Source of the DNA: Sulfurospirillum barnesii SES-3 | GTDB taxonomy: Bacteria; Campylobacterota; Campylobacteria; Campylobacterales; Sulfurospirillaceae | Assembly: GCF_000265295.1 (NCBI RefSeq) | Contig: NC_018002.1 | Span: 372,001 to 436,000, forward strand | Direction of reading: 5' to 3' | DNA: 64,000 bases | In this document: piece after piece, positions 26,533 through 34,484 of the stretch | How the letters are laid out: the number at the start of each line of letters is the position of its first letter | Position numbering within the stretch: the first letter of the stretch is position 1 | Translations under genes and position numbers: made by a program | The notes under the pieces: generated by a model | What the model was told of the DNA's origin: nothing | Seen by the model: the letters and a program-made list of their open reading frames with translations, nothing else | The model's database searches: none

Positions 26533-27906
26533 ATGATTGATTTTGAAAAGTTTGCCAAGTACTCCAAAGCAGGGCCTCGGTATACCAGTTATCCAACCGC
26601 ACCTGAGTTTAATGAAAGCTTTACATGTAAAAGTTACGAGGAGGTTTTGGCGCACCAAGACGCTTCTCGCCCCCTTTCACTCTATTTTCACCTTCCGTTT
26701 TGCCGAAGTGCCTGTTATTTCTGCGGGTGTAACGTCGTTTATACCAGCAAGGAAGATAAAAAAGAGCGCTACATTGACTATTTAGAGCGTGAATTAGTGC
26801 TTTTAAGCCAGCACCTCGATACAGAGCGTGAAGTGATTCAGATGCATTTTGGTGGAGGAACACCCACATTTTTTAGCAAAGAGCAGTTGGAGCGTATTTT
26901 AAAGGCGATTAAAAGCCATTTTAAAAACTTTGCAAAAGATGCGGAAATCAGCTGTGAAATCGACCCTCGATACCTGAGTAAAGAGCAGTTAGACGTGCTT
27001 ACATGTAATGGGTTTAATCGCATCAGTTATGGCGTGCAAGACTTTAACGATGAGGTGCAAAAGGCAATTCACCGCATTCAACCTTACGATGTCACGCAAA
27101 ATGCGGTTAAAATGGCAAAAAGCTCAGGGATTAAGTCGATTAATATGGATTTGATTTACGGGCTTCCTTTTCAAACCTTTGAGACGTTTCAAGAAACCCT
27201 GCGTTTGGCGGTTTCACTCGACCCAAGTCGTTTGGCGGTTTTTAACTACGCGCATGTGCCGTGGATGAAAAAGTCGATGCGAAAAATCGATGAGACGACA
27301 CTCCCCCATCCAAGCGTGAAACTTGCCATTATGCGGTATAGCATTGATTATTTAGAAGCCAATGGCTACAAAATGATAGGTATGGATCACTTTGCAAAAC
27401 CCGATGATGAGCTTTTTCTTGCCATTGAAAAAGGGGAATTGCACCGCAATTTCCAAGGCTATACCACCAAAGGTGGGGCGGATTTGATTGGAATTGGGTT
27501 AACCAGTATTGGTGAGGGCGTGGCGCATTACGTTCAAAACTTTAAAGAGATGGATGCGTATGAAGCGGCCATTGATGCGGGAAAATTGCCTGTGCATCGG
27601 GGACTGATTTTAAATGAGGATGATGTGCTTCGAAAAGCAGTCATCATGGAGATGATGAGCAATTTTAAACTGAACATTGAAGGCATTGAGCAAGCGTTTG
27701 GCATTGACTTTTTTACGTATTTTGCCGATGCTATCGAAGCCCTGAAACCTTTTGAAGCCGAAGAGCTTGTCGTGGTGGATAAGGTGGGTAAAAAGATTCT
27801 CGTTAATCCTACGGGAACGCTTCTCATTCGTAATATCGTGATGCCTTTTGATGCTTATTTACAAAAAATCCCTGAAGATAAACGACGCTTCAGTAAAACG
27901 GTGTAA
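26533..27906 (+). CDS. hemN: Oxygen-independent coproporphyrinogen III oxidase
   Basis: 457 residues; radical-SAM enzyme making protoporphyrinogen IX without oxygen. The cluster motif CRSACYFCGC (CxxxCxxCxC) near residue 58, HFGGGTP, and the N-terminal GPRYTSYPTAPEF segment typify true HemN rather than HemW. It contains two TTACATGTAA copies, both read as Thr-Cys. Confidence 0.95.
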   Translation: MIDFEKFAKYSKAGPRYTSYPTAPEFNESFTCKSYEEVLAHQDASRPLSLYFHLPFCRSACYFCGCNVVYTSKEDKKERYIDYLERELVLLSQHLDTEREVIQMHFGGGTPTFFSKEQLERILKAIKSHFKNFAKDAEISCEIDPRYLSKEQLDVLTCNGFNRISYGVQDFNDEVQKAIHRIQPYDVTQNAVKMAKSSGIKSINMDLIYGLPFQTFETFQETLRLAVSLDPSRLAVFNYAHVPWMKKSMRKIDETTLPHPSVKLAIMRYSIDYLEANGYKMIGMDHFAKPDDELFLAIEKGELHRNFQGYTTKGGADLIGIGLTSIGEGVAHYVQNFKEMDAYEAAIDAGKLPVHRGLILNEDDVLRKAVIMEMMSNFKLNIEGIEQAFGIDFFTYFADAIEALKPFEAEELVVVDKVGKKILVNPTGTLLIRNIVMPFDAYLQKIPEDKRRFSKTV

Positions 27907-27909
27907 AAC

Positions 27910-29172
27910 ATGTTTCAATTTAATGTAACCAGTGATGCGTGTGTGAAATGCGGTAAGTGTATACCTGTGTGTACGATTCACGAAGTCAATCGTGATGAGG
28001 TCACATCTCCTAGAGGTTTTTTAGACCTTTTAAATGCGTATCAGCGAGGGGATTTGGAGCTCGATAAAAACGCTAAAAACATCTTTGAGAGCTGTTTTTT
28101 ATGCACCAATTGTACCGATGTTTGCCCCAATGATTTGCCTGTGGATATGGTCATTGAACAGGTGCGCAATGATATTCGCAAAAAGTTTGGTTTAGCATGG
28201 TATAAAAAACTCGCGTTCTTCTTGCTTCGAAATCGTAACATTATGGATGTTCTGGCTCGTTTTGGGTACATGTTTCAAACCTGTGGGTTTAAAATGGTAG
28301 AAAAACAAAAATCCATGTATTTGCGAAATTTTCCTATCATTAAGATGGACAGGCTGTTTCCTAGTCTTGCAAAAAAAACCTTTCTAAACTCCCATCCTGA
28401 TGTCATCCATAACGGAGGCAAAGGTAAAGTGGGCATTTTTATCGGCTGTTTAGCCAATTACATGTACACCGACATTGGCAAGGCACTTTTGGAAATTCTC
28501 AAAGAGTTACAAATCGATGCGTACCTCATAAAACAACAAAAATGCTGTGGCGCACCACAATACTTTACGGGTGATTTTGACAGTGTGGATTTTTTAGCGA
28601 AGTTTAACATCGAATACATCGAAGGGTTTAAGGATGAACTTGATGCCATCATCATTCCTGAGGCGACCTGTAGTGCGATGATCAAAGCAGACTACGTCCA
28701 TTTCTTCCATGACCAACCTGAATGGCAATCACGTGCTAAAGCGATCGCTCCACATATTTTTATGGCAACCGAATATTTAGAGAAGAAAACAAATTTAGCA
28801 GAAATCTTAGCCAGTAAAGCACGCAAAAGTGAAGTGGTCACCTACCACGATCCATGCCACGCACGCAAAATGCAAGGCGTCTGGAGGGAACCACGCAATT
28901 TAATTTCACAAAACTACACCATCAAAGAGATGAGTGACCCCAACCGCTGTTGTGGGTTTGGAGGGGTTACCATGCAAACCGAAAAATACCGCTTCGCCAA
29001 AGCCGCAGGTCTGCCAAAAGCCGCGATGATTAAAGAGACGGGTGCGGAATACGTGAGTGCAGAGTGCAGTGCCTGTCGCATGCAACTGGGTGATGCGATG
29101 CACGGTCAAAAGGTGGATGTTATCTTTAAAAACCCGATAGAACTCATTGCTAAGGCGTTGAGAGAGGGATAA
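27910..29172 (+). CDS. Ferredoxin/CCG-domain oxidoreductase subunit (GlpC/HdrD-like)
   Basis: 420 residues. N-terminal pair of 4Fe-4S motifs (CVKCGKCIPVC, CFLCTNCTDVCP), then two CCG domains (CCGAPQYFTGD and CCGFGG, with partner Cys in CLANYM, HDPCHARKM and SAECSACRM). This is the layout of glycolate/glycerol-3-phosphate/lactate oxidase iron-sulfur subunits and of HdrD, which pass electrons to quinone or another carrier. No flavin partner is adjacent. It is the ortholog in position of C. jejuni Cj0991c; substrate unknown. Confidence 0.85.
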   Translation: MFQFNVTSDACVKCGKCIPVCTIHEVNRDEVTSPRGFLDLLNAYQRGDLELDKNAKNIFESCFLCTNCTDVCPNDLPVDMVIEQVRNDIRKKFGLAWYKKLAFFLLRNRNIMDVLARFGYMFQTCGFKMVEKQKSMYLRNFPIIKMDRLFPSLAKKTFLNSHPDVIHNGGKGKVGIFIGCLANYMYTDIGKALLEILKELQIDAYLIKQQKCCGAPQYFTGDFDSVDFLAKFNIEYIEGFKDELDAIIIPEATCSAMIKADYVHFFHDQPEWQSRAKAIAPHIFMATEYLEKKTNLAEILASKARKSEVVTYHDPCHARKMQGVWREPRNLISQNYTIKEMSDPNRCCGFGGVTMQTEKYRFAKAAGLPKAAMIKETGAEYVSAECSACRMQLGDAMHGQKVDVIFKNPIELIAKALREG

Positions 29173-29179
29173 GTCAAAC

Positions 29180-29215
29180 GGTTACATGTAAAGTTGAAAA
29201 GCGTTACATGTAACC
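29180..29215. terminator. Inverted pair of TTACATGTAA between convergent genes
   Basis: GGTTACATGTAA (29180-29191) and TTACATGTAACC (29204-29215) are exact reverse complements 12 bases apart. They can fold into one 12-bp hairpin or two small ones. Located between the FeS gene and the convergent accessory gene. Confidence 0.6.
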
Positions 29216-29223
29216 ATGAAATT

Positions 29224-29769
29224 TTATATGCAAAGAGTCAATACTCCTGTTATCATTGATACTAAAGAACTTACTTCAGAGCTACGAGTAAGAAGCTCCC
29301 CTAGTGTTTGTTGAATACCAACTTTATCTGAATGTTGTAGTTTCAAAATAATCTGTTCTTTATCCGATAAGTGAGATTTGTTGATAGCTTCTATTAATTC
29401 AAGAAGCTTTTGGTCTAAAGGTGATTGAATAGTATTGCCATTACCATTAACAGCATTTCCATAATTGTTTCCATGAATATTTAAGACGTTATTGTAGGTT
29501 ACTTCTGTTCTTTCGATTTTAGAATATTGCTTTTTATCGTTATTTTGAAGAAAATTTCGCCCATCGAATGTTAAACCACGAAAAGTATATAATTTATCAG
29601 TTAGATACCAAGATCCTTTTTTAATAAGCCCATCATTTTCTATTTTTTCTATTAGAATTTTAAACTCATCATATTCTAACTCGAACTCTTCTGGATAGAT
29701 ATCACTGCCCGCTTTTTGTTTTCCTAAGAAATCCATAATTTCATTGTATTTTGCCTCAATTGCCGTCAT
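29224..29769 (-). CDS. Unrecognised accessory protein, winged-helix-like N-terminus
   Basis: 181 residues, AT-rich. The N-terminus (about 1-80) looks like a small winged helix (YDEFKILIEKIENDGLI, then LTFDGRNFLQNN), similar in shape to YjcQ-type proteins. A short Gly/Asn repeat follows (IHGNNYGNAVNGNGNTIQ), then a helical segment and a hydrophobic end (SSLVSMITGVLTLCI) that may touch the membrane. Gly/Asn linkers of this kind occur in some defence or signalling proteins, but that is only a resemblance. It sits beside a toxin-antitoxin pair; no integrase nearby. Confidence 0.6.
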   Translation of the reverse strand: MTAIEAKYNEIMDFLGKQKAGSDIYPEEFELEYDEFKILIEKIENDGLIKKGSWYLTDKLYTFRGLTFDGRNFLQNNDKKQYSKIERTEVTYNNVLNIHGNNYGNAVNGNGNTIQSPLDQKLLELIEAINKSHLSDKEQIILKLQHSDKVGIQQTLGELLTRSSEVSSLVSMITGVLTLCI

Positions 29770-29887
29770 AATGTTTTTCCTTTGTTTATATTTTAATAAT
29801 GAAATTTTACCACAGTTAAAATGGGCAAAAAAAAGTTATAAACACAAGAAAAATTGCTTGTTTATGCCTTACATGTAAGTCTATTAT

Positions 29888-29916
29888 TTGACAAAACCCC
29901 TTCACTCAAGTATAAT
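29888..29916 (+). promoter_or_regulatory. Consensus sigma-70 promoter of toxin-antitoxin operon
   Basis: TTGACA (29888-29893), a 17-base spacer and TATAAT (29911-29916): an exact consensus, unusual in Campylobacterota where -35 boxes are rarely recognisable. AT-rich short dyads (GTAT...ATAC) overlap the -10 region and could be the antitoxin operator. A TTACATGTAA lies just upstream (29869-29878). Confidence 0.75.
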
Positions 29917-29951
29917 AAATACCAAATAAAGTACTAAAAAAGGCATCTATT

Positions 29952-30203
29952 ATGCAACCTATTTTATCAAACTACACAGCAAGCATTACTGAGCTTAAAA
30001 AATCACCCACGCAAATTCTTGAAAATGCAGGCGAAGAAGTTGTTGCTATACTCAATCATAATGTGGTAAGTGCTTACCTTGTTCCTTCTAAAACCTATGA
30101 AAAATTGATGGCGATGCTGGATGATTATATGCTCTCTAAAGAAGTTATAAGTAGACAAAGCGAAGCTTACACACCTATTAAAGTAACGCTTGATGCGCTA
30201 TGA
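29952..30203 (+). CDS. Phd/YefM-family antitoxin
   Basis: 83 residues. The N-terminus (YTASITELKKSPTQILENAGEEVVAILNHNVVSAYLVPS) is the Phd/YefM DNA-binding fold; the C-terminal tail should wrap the toxin. It probably represses its own promoter, which is a strong consensus sigma-70 site. AAAAGG precedes the ATG. It overlaps the toxin start by 11 bases. Confidence 0.88.
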   Translation: MQPILSNYTASITELKKSPTQILENAGEEVVAILNHNVVSAYLVPSKTYEKLMAMLDDYMLSKEVISRQSEAYTPIKVTLDAL

Positions 30204-30483
30204 ATTAGAATTTCACCCACAAGCGCTAAAAGAGTGGAAAAATCTAGGTGAAACCATCAAAGAGCAGTTTAAAAAGAAACTGCAAGAGAGACTGGAAAAC
30301 CCAAAAGTTCCTAAAGACAAACTCGTTGGATTTGATGCAGTCTACAAAATCAAACTCAAAACAGCAGGATACAGATTAGCCTATGAAGTGATTGATGAAA
30401 GAGTGGTTATTATCGTTTTAGTGATAGGAAAACGTGAAAACAATAAAGTGTATAATGCTCTGTATTCACGTTTTGAGAAGTAA
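30193..30483 (+). CDS. RelE-family toxin
   Basis: 96 residues. RelE/StbE fold: YELEFHPQALKEWKNLG, the KLVGFDAVYKIKLKTAGYRLAYEV core with the basic residues of mRNA interferases, and VLVIGKREN near the end. Expected to cleave mRNA in the ribosome when free of antitoxin. I chose ATG 30193 over the TTG codon just before it. Convergent with the SotB-like gene. Confidence 0.88.
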   Translation: MRYELEFHPQALKEWKNLGETIKEQFKKKLQERLENPKVPKDKLVGFDAVYKIKLKTAGYRLAYEVIDERVVIIVLVIGKRENNKVYNALYSRFEK

Positions 30484-30485
30484 AA

Positions 30486-30504
30486 ATCTTTACATGTAAA
30501 AGAT
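30486..30504. terminator. Hairpin between toxin and SotB-like gene
   Basis: Near-palindrome centred on TTACATGTAA (30490-30499), extended to ATCTTTACAT with ATGTAAAAGAT (one bulged base), then GTTTT. It sits between convergent genes and is a likely weak bidirectional terminator. Confidence 0.5.
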
Positions 30505-30507
30505 GTT

Positions 30508-31680
30508 TTAAACGATTAAATAGCGTTTCCAAATCCAAATCGCCAGGCTTAGGGCGATTATTCCAAATAAAGCCCCACTCACTCCAACGTAGCGCATACC
30601 AAGGTGTGTTGTAACGATACCTCCCATGAACGCTCCCCCGCCAATCCCAATGTTATAAATACCCGAATACAAAGACATCGCAACATCGGTGGCATCAGGA
30701 GCAAGTTCTAAAACACTCACTTGTAAAATCAGACTAATCAAACAGATAGCCATCCCCCAAAAGAGCGACAAAATGCTAAAGGGAATCGTGTGAAAAGAGA
30801 GGGTGAGCATTAACAGTTCTGCAACAATAAGCGCACCAAGAGCAAAGAGAACCAAGCCAAATGGGTGTTTGTGCCTTAAGCGTGCAAAGAGCATGCTTCC
30901 TAGAAGTCCTGCAATACCAAAAACAAAAAGCACTACGGTGGCAAAATGCTCTCCCAAATGAGCGATGTTCATCACAAACGGCTCAATATAAGAGTAGGCG
31001 GTAAAATGAGCGCTAATGGCTAAAATGGTGAGCAGATACATTCCCATAAGGGCGGGGCGTTTCACGAGAATGGGTAAACTTTTGAGTGAACCAGCGTTTT
31101 GGCTAGGCAGCGAGGGCAGGGTTTTGTAGAGAAAATAGAACATCCCCACACCAAGCAGTGCAATAACACCAAAGGTAGAACGCCAACCCCATGCTTGACC
31201 TATGATGCGTCCCAGTGGTAAGCCCAAAACAATTGCCAAAGCACTTCCTGTGGCAAGAAAACTCAGCGCTTTGGTGGTTTGACCTTTGGGGGCTAAACGG
31301 TAAACCAAAGAAGCGGTAATCGCCCAAAAAATTGCGTGTGAGAAGGCGATGCCAACACGAGAGAGCATTAAGATGGTGTAGCTCCATGCAAAGGCTGAGA
31401 GCAGATGTGAGAGAATGAAAAAAAATAAAATACTCAGCAAAAGCGTTTTACGCTCTACATTTTTGCTAAGAAGCATTAAGGGCAGAGAAATGGTGGCAAC
31501 GATCCATGCGTAGATGGTCATCATCATGCCTGTTTTGGCTTCGCTGATGTTAAAATCCGTTGCAATGGTGGTGAGTAAGCTAATGGGCGCAAATTCGGTG
31601 GTGTTAAAAATAAAGGCGCAAATGGTGAGCCCCATAATGGGAAGCCATGCGTGCAGTGACGTGTGAAAGCGTAAAAACAT
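30508..31680 (-). CDS. MFS exporter, SotB (sugar efflux) family
   Basis: About 390 residues from the first ATG; the frame opens 45 bases earlier with a TTG. Twelve transmembrane helices. FIFNTTEFAPISLL, RVGIAFSHAIFWAITASLV and LATGSALAIVLGLPLGRIIGQ closely follow the SotB/YdeA pattern (proton-driven efflux of arabinose, IPTG and similar compounds). The natural substrate here is unknown. Single gene, divergent from ychJ. Confidence 0.85.
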   Translation of the reverse strand: MFLRFHTSLHAWLPIMGLTICAFIFNTTEFAPISLLTTIATDFNISEAKTGMMMTIYAWIVATISLPLMLLSKNVERKTLLLSILFFFILSHLLSAFAWSYTILMLSRVGIAFSHAIFWAITASLVYRLAPKGQTTKALSFLATGSALAIVLGLPLGRIIGQAWGWRSTFGVIALLGVGMFYFLYKTLPSLPSQNAGSLKSLPILVKRPALMGMYLLTILAISAHFTAYSYIEPFVMNIAHLGEHFATVVLFVFGIAGLLGSMLFARLRHKHPFGLVLFALGALIVAELLMLTLSFHTIPFSILSLFWGMAICLISLILQVSVLELAPDATDVAMSLYSGIYNIGIGGGAFMGGIVTTHLGMRYVGVSGALFGIIALSLAIWIWKRYLIV

Positions 31681-31791
31681 AAAAAGACCTAGTACAAAAA
31701 TAAGCGAGTATTGTACCGAAGCCAAGAATAGAAGCAGTTGAAAACCAAAAAATTTGTATAATTCATGCTAATTTACATGTAAAGAGTTTGA

Positions 31792-32187
31792 ATGCTAAAA
31801 AATCTTTGCCCTTGTGGCTCTCAAAAATCGTATGAAACTTGTTGCGAGCCTTACCATCGAAATAAAAATGCACCAACCTGCGAAGCGCTGATGCGTTCTC
31901 GTTACAGTGCGTTTGTTTTCTCTTTGGTGGATTATTTGTACGAAACGACCCATCCAAGCACGAGAAGTAAACAGCTCAAAGAAGAAATTGCTTTTACATG
32001 TAAAGGCTTAGCGTGGACAGGTTTGAGCGTGCTAGAGACGTGGCAGGGTGGGATGAGCGATAAAGTGGGCAAAGTCTCTTTTCGTGCGTCCTTTGTGCAA
32101 GAAGGACGGGAGGGGGTGCATGTTGAGCATTCTCGTTTTAAACGCTTTGGCAAGGCGTGGATGTATGTGGATGGGGAGGTTGCTTGA
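31792..32187 (+). CDS. YchJ-family SEC-C motif protein
   Basis: 131 residues. N-terminal SEC-C zinc motif CPCGSQKSYETCCEPYH, then the YchJ domain (LMRSRYSAFVFSLVDYLYETTHP, VSFRASFVQ, EHSRFKRF). Probably a zinc-binding NTF2-like protein; no confirmed activity. A TTACATGTAA ends 9 bases before the ATG and its right flank forms the AAAGAG ribosome site; another lies inside. The stop overlaps the regulator gene start (TGATG). Confidence 0.85.
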   Translation: MLKNLCPCGSQKSYETCCEPYHRNKNAPTCEALMRSRYSAFVFSLVDYLYETTHPSTRSKQLKEEIAFTCKGLAWTGLSVLETWQGGMSDKVGKVSFRASFVQEGREGVHVEHSRFKRFGKAWMYVDGEVA

Positions 32188-32843
32188 TGTATGCTTTAGA
32201 GGTGATTCAGCAAGAGTTGCATGAAGACATTGCCCGTTTTGGTCGGGTGAGTTTTGTGAAAAAAGGCGAAGTGTTGATGCGCCCTGAGGAGTGTTTGGAG
32301 CATTTTTTTGTCCTTTTGGAGGGACGTGTGAAAATCTCTCAGATTAATTTTGAAAATGGCAAAGAGCAGATTCTCTATCTCTTATCCAAAGGCGATATGT
32401 ACGATGTGGTAAGCCTTTTAGATGGAAAAATGCATGAAAATATGGCAATGGCGTTAGATGATGTGAAACTGCTGGTATTTCCCATTGAGCTGTTTCGGGA
32501 GTGGATAGAGACGAAGCCCTCGTTTAACAAACTCTTTTTTCCCTATGTGGCAAAACAGCTACGAGAGATGGAGAATTTGGCGAGTGATTTATCTTTGTAC
32601 GATACCACGACTCGGTTGGTTAAATTGATTGCGAAAAACATTGAAAAAGAGGGTGACAAACAAACCCTAAAACTCATCAACAACCTCTCGCACGATGAAC
32701 TCGCCAACCTCATAGGCACGGTGCGAAAAGTGCTCAATCGCAACCTCCAATCGCTCAAAAAAGAGGGACTCATTGATATAAAGCGTAAAGAGATTTATAT
32801 CAAAGATTCGCAAAATCTGCTGGAACATCTGCCTTTAGAGTAA
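32187..32843 (+). CDS. Crp/Fnr-family transcriptional regulator
   Basis: 218 residues from the ATG overlapping the ychJ stop. Cyclic-nucleotide-binding fold (about 15-125: FFVLLEGRVKISQINFENGKE, YLLSKGDMYDVVSLLDGK), dimer helix, and a winged helix at the end (LSHDELANLIGTVRKVLNRNLQSL). There is no N-terminal Cys cluster, so it is not an Fe-S FNR. The effector cannot be read. Neighbouring hsp20 may be a target. Confidence 0.87.
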   Translation: MYALEVIQQELHEDIARFGRVSFVKKGEVLMRPEECLEHFFVLLEGRVKISQINFENGKEQILYLLSKGDMYDVVSLLDGKMHENMAMALDDVKLLVFPIELFREWIETKPSFNKLFFPYVAKQLREMENLASDLSLYDTTTRLVKLIAKNIEKEGDKQTLKLINNLSHDELANLIGTVRKVLNRNLQSLKKEGLIDIKRKEIYIKDSQNLLEHLPLE

Positions 32844-32845
32844 CT

Positions 32846-32874
32846 CTGCTACTTAAGTGGCAGATAATTTTTTT
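32846..32874 (+). terminator. Terminator after Crp/Fnr-type gene
   Basis: CTGCTAC / GTGGCAG stem (one G-U pair) with TTAA loop at 32846-32863, then a run of eight T. A TTACATGTAA overlaps the end of the T-run (32874-32883), upstream of hsp20. Confidence 0.7.
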
Positions 32875-32919
32875 TACATGTAATAGACTTCTTTCATCAA
32901 AAAAACAAAGGAGTCCATT

Positions 32920-33351
32920 ATGTTAGTCACACGTTACAATCCCTTTAAAGAGTTGCGAGAACTTGAAAATAGGCTCTTTAATTATTACCCAAGTGCGCCA
33001 AGCGAGGAGGGTGACATCTCTGCGTTTAAACCCAGTGTCAGTACACGTGAGGGTGAGTTTGCCTACCACATTGAAGTGGACATTCCAGGGGTGAAAAAAG
33101 AGGATATTCACATTGACCTCAAAGAAAATCAACTTATTATCTCAGGGGAGCGAAGTTTCAAAGAGGAGCGCAAAGAAAACGACTATTACAAAATTGAAAG
33201 TAGCTACGGAAAATTCCAACGCTCGTTTGCCTTACCTGAAAATGTGGATGTTGAAAATATTGAAGCCAGCAGTGAAAATGGCGTGCTTGAAGTCGTCCTT
33301 CCCAAACTCAAAGTTGAAAAAGCCGAAGTCAAAAAAATTCAGGTGAAATAA
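32920..33351 (+). CDS. Small heat shock protein (Hsp20/alpha-crystallin)
   Basis: 143 residues; ATP-independent chaperone that holds unfolding proteins. The alpha-crystallin domain (about 45-135) has YHIEVDIPGVKKEDIHIDL, GKFQRSFALPENVD and the GVLEVVLPK end motif. The flexible N-terminus (YNPFKELRELENRLF) is typical. AAAGGAG precedes the ATG. Single gene with its own hairpin. Confidence 0.93.
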   Translation: MLVTRYNPFKELRELENRLFNYYPSAPSEEGDISAFKPSVSTREGEFAYHIEVDIPGVKKEDIHIDLKENQLIISGERSFKEERKENDYYKIESSYGKFQRSFALPENVDVENIEASSENGVLEVVLPKLKVEKAEVKKIQVK

Positions 33352-33357
33352 GCTTAC

Positions 33358-33382
33358 ATGTAAGGAGTTTTTCTCCTTACAT
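33358..33382 (+). terminator. Hairpin after hsp20
   Basis: ATGTAAGGAG pairs with CTCCTTACAT around a TTTTT loop. The left arm shares bases with a TTACATGTAA (33354-33363), so two mutually exclusive folds are possible. Confidence 0.7.
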
Positions 33383-33473
33383 CTTCATTCTACTCTAATC
33401 CTAAATGTGATACTATCTCCTTCTTTATAGCCATGTTGTTCTTGTGCATTGGCGATTACATGTAAGGATTGAA

Positions 33474-34292
33474 ATGCTTTTTTGGAATCACATCTACTCC
33501 CAATTTGACCCTGTTGCTTTTAAAATAGCTGCCTTTGCGGTGCATTGGTATGGCATCATGTATATGTTAGCTCTTTTGGGTGCGCTTTATACTGCCAAAT
33601 GGTACGTAAAACGTGAAAATGTAGGCTTTAGCAATCAAATTTTAGAGAGTTATTTTATTTGGATAGAAATTGGCATCGTTTTGGGTGCACGCATTGGGTA
33701 TATTCTTTTTTATGACCCGCATGTGGATTATTACCTTTCAAACCCGTGGCAGATGTTTAACCCGTTTATGGATGGCACGTTTGTGGGCATTCGTGGGATG
33801 AGCTATCATGGTGCGATTGTTGGCTTTTTTCTAGGAACATGGCTCTTTAATCTTAAATATAAAATCAATGTTTGGAAACTGCTGGATGTGGTTGCTATTA
33901 GCGTGCCAGTGGGATATATCTTTGGGCGCATTGGCAATTTTCTCAATCAAGAACTGATTGGCAGACCCACGGAGGTTGTTTGGGGAATTTATGTGGAGGG
34001 TGTCCTTCGTCATCCCTCTCAATTATACGAAGCGGTATTAGAAGGTTTGGTTGTGTTTATAGTGCTTTATCTCTATAGAAATTATAAAAAATATGATGGT
34101 GAACTCATTGCGCTTTATGGTTTTTTATACTCTGTGGGACGTTTTATTGCAGAGTTTTACAGAGAGCCTGATTTTCAAATTGGTTTTGTGTATGGAGAAT
34201 GGATGACAAAAGGGCAAGCGCTCTCTCTTCTCATGGCATTTGCAGGACTTCTGCTTTATTTTTTCATCCTCAAACAAGGCAAAAAGGGATAA
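33474..34292 (+). CDS. lgt: Prolipoprotein diacylglyceryl transferase
   Basis: 272 residues from the ATG preceded by TAAGGA; the frame is open 30 bases earlier but lacks a ribosome site. Seven transmembrane helices; RGMSYHGAIVGF and GRIGNFLNQELIGRPTEV are the Lgt signatures (catalytic and lipid-contact residues). It transfers diacylglycerol from phosphatidylglycerol to lipobox Cys. The ribosome site is fused to a TTACATGTAA (33456-33465). Confidence 0.94.
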   Translation: MLFWNHIYSQFDPVAFKIAAFAVHWYGIMYMLALLGALYTAKWYVKRENVGFSNQILESYFIWIEIGIVLGARIGYILFYDPHVDYYLSNPWQMFNPFMDGTFVGIRGMSYHGAIVGFFLGTWLFNLKYKINVWKLLDVVAISVPVGYIFGRIGNFLNQELIGRPTEVVWGIYVEGVLRHPSQLYEAVLEGLVVFIVLYLYRNYKKYDGELIALYGFLYSVGRFIAEFYREPDFQIGFVYGEWMTKGQALSLLMAFAGLLLYFFILKQGKKG

Positions 34293-34305
34293 AAAAATCC
34301 CTTTT
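34282..34305 (+). terminator. Terminator overlapping the lgt stop
   Basis: AAAAGGGAT (34282-34290) pairs with ATCCCTTTT (34297-34305) around an A-rich loop. The TAA stop is within the hairpin. Confidence 0.75.
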
Positions 34306-34323
34306 AAATCCCCTTTCGTATAT

Positions 34324-34329
34324 TATAAT
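34324..34329 (+). promoter_or_regulatory. Candidate -10 box of frdCAB
   Basis: TATAAT in an AT-rich tract about 155 bases before the GTG of frdC, giving a leader of about 145 bases. No clear -35. Confidence 0.5.
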
Positions 34330-34421
34330 TTCGTTTGTTAAGCATTAAATAAGTGTTCAGCATAACGAAAAAACGTCTGTTTACGTCTTGAATGAACCTA
34401 AATAGTGTGAATACTATAGCT

Positions 34422-34454
34422 ACCCATAAGCGTAACACGCATGCATTTATGGGT
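34422..34454 (+). other. Hairpin in the frdCAB leader
   Basis: ACCCATAA (34422-34429) pairs with TTATGGGT (34447-34454). Inside, GCGT (34430-34433) pairs with ACGC (34437-34440), leaving a 6-base bulge. It lies 30 bases upstream of the GTG start. It could influence translation or RNA stability of the abundant fumarate reductase mRNA. Confidence 0.45.
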
Positions 34455-34484
34455 GTTTACCAAACTTCACAAAAAGGATTAAAT

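Noticed and set aside
29173-30507. Genomic island boundaries or a small mobile element around the toxin-antitoxin genes
   Set aside because: No integrase, transposase, tRNA target or direct repeat was seen; the TTACATGTAA copies occur everywhere and are not attachment sites specific to this place.
34392-34484. ATG at 34392 or 34449 as frdC start
   Set aside because: No ribosome site precedes them, the extra residues have no match to Wolinella FrdC, and they would cover the leader hairpin. GTG 34485 has AAGGA.
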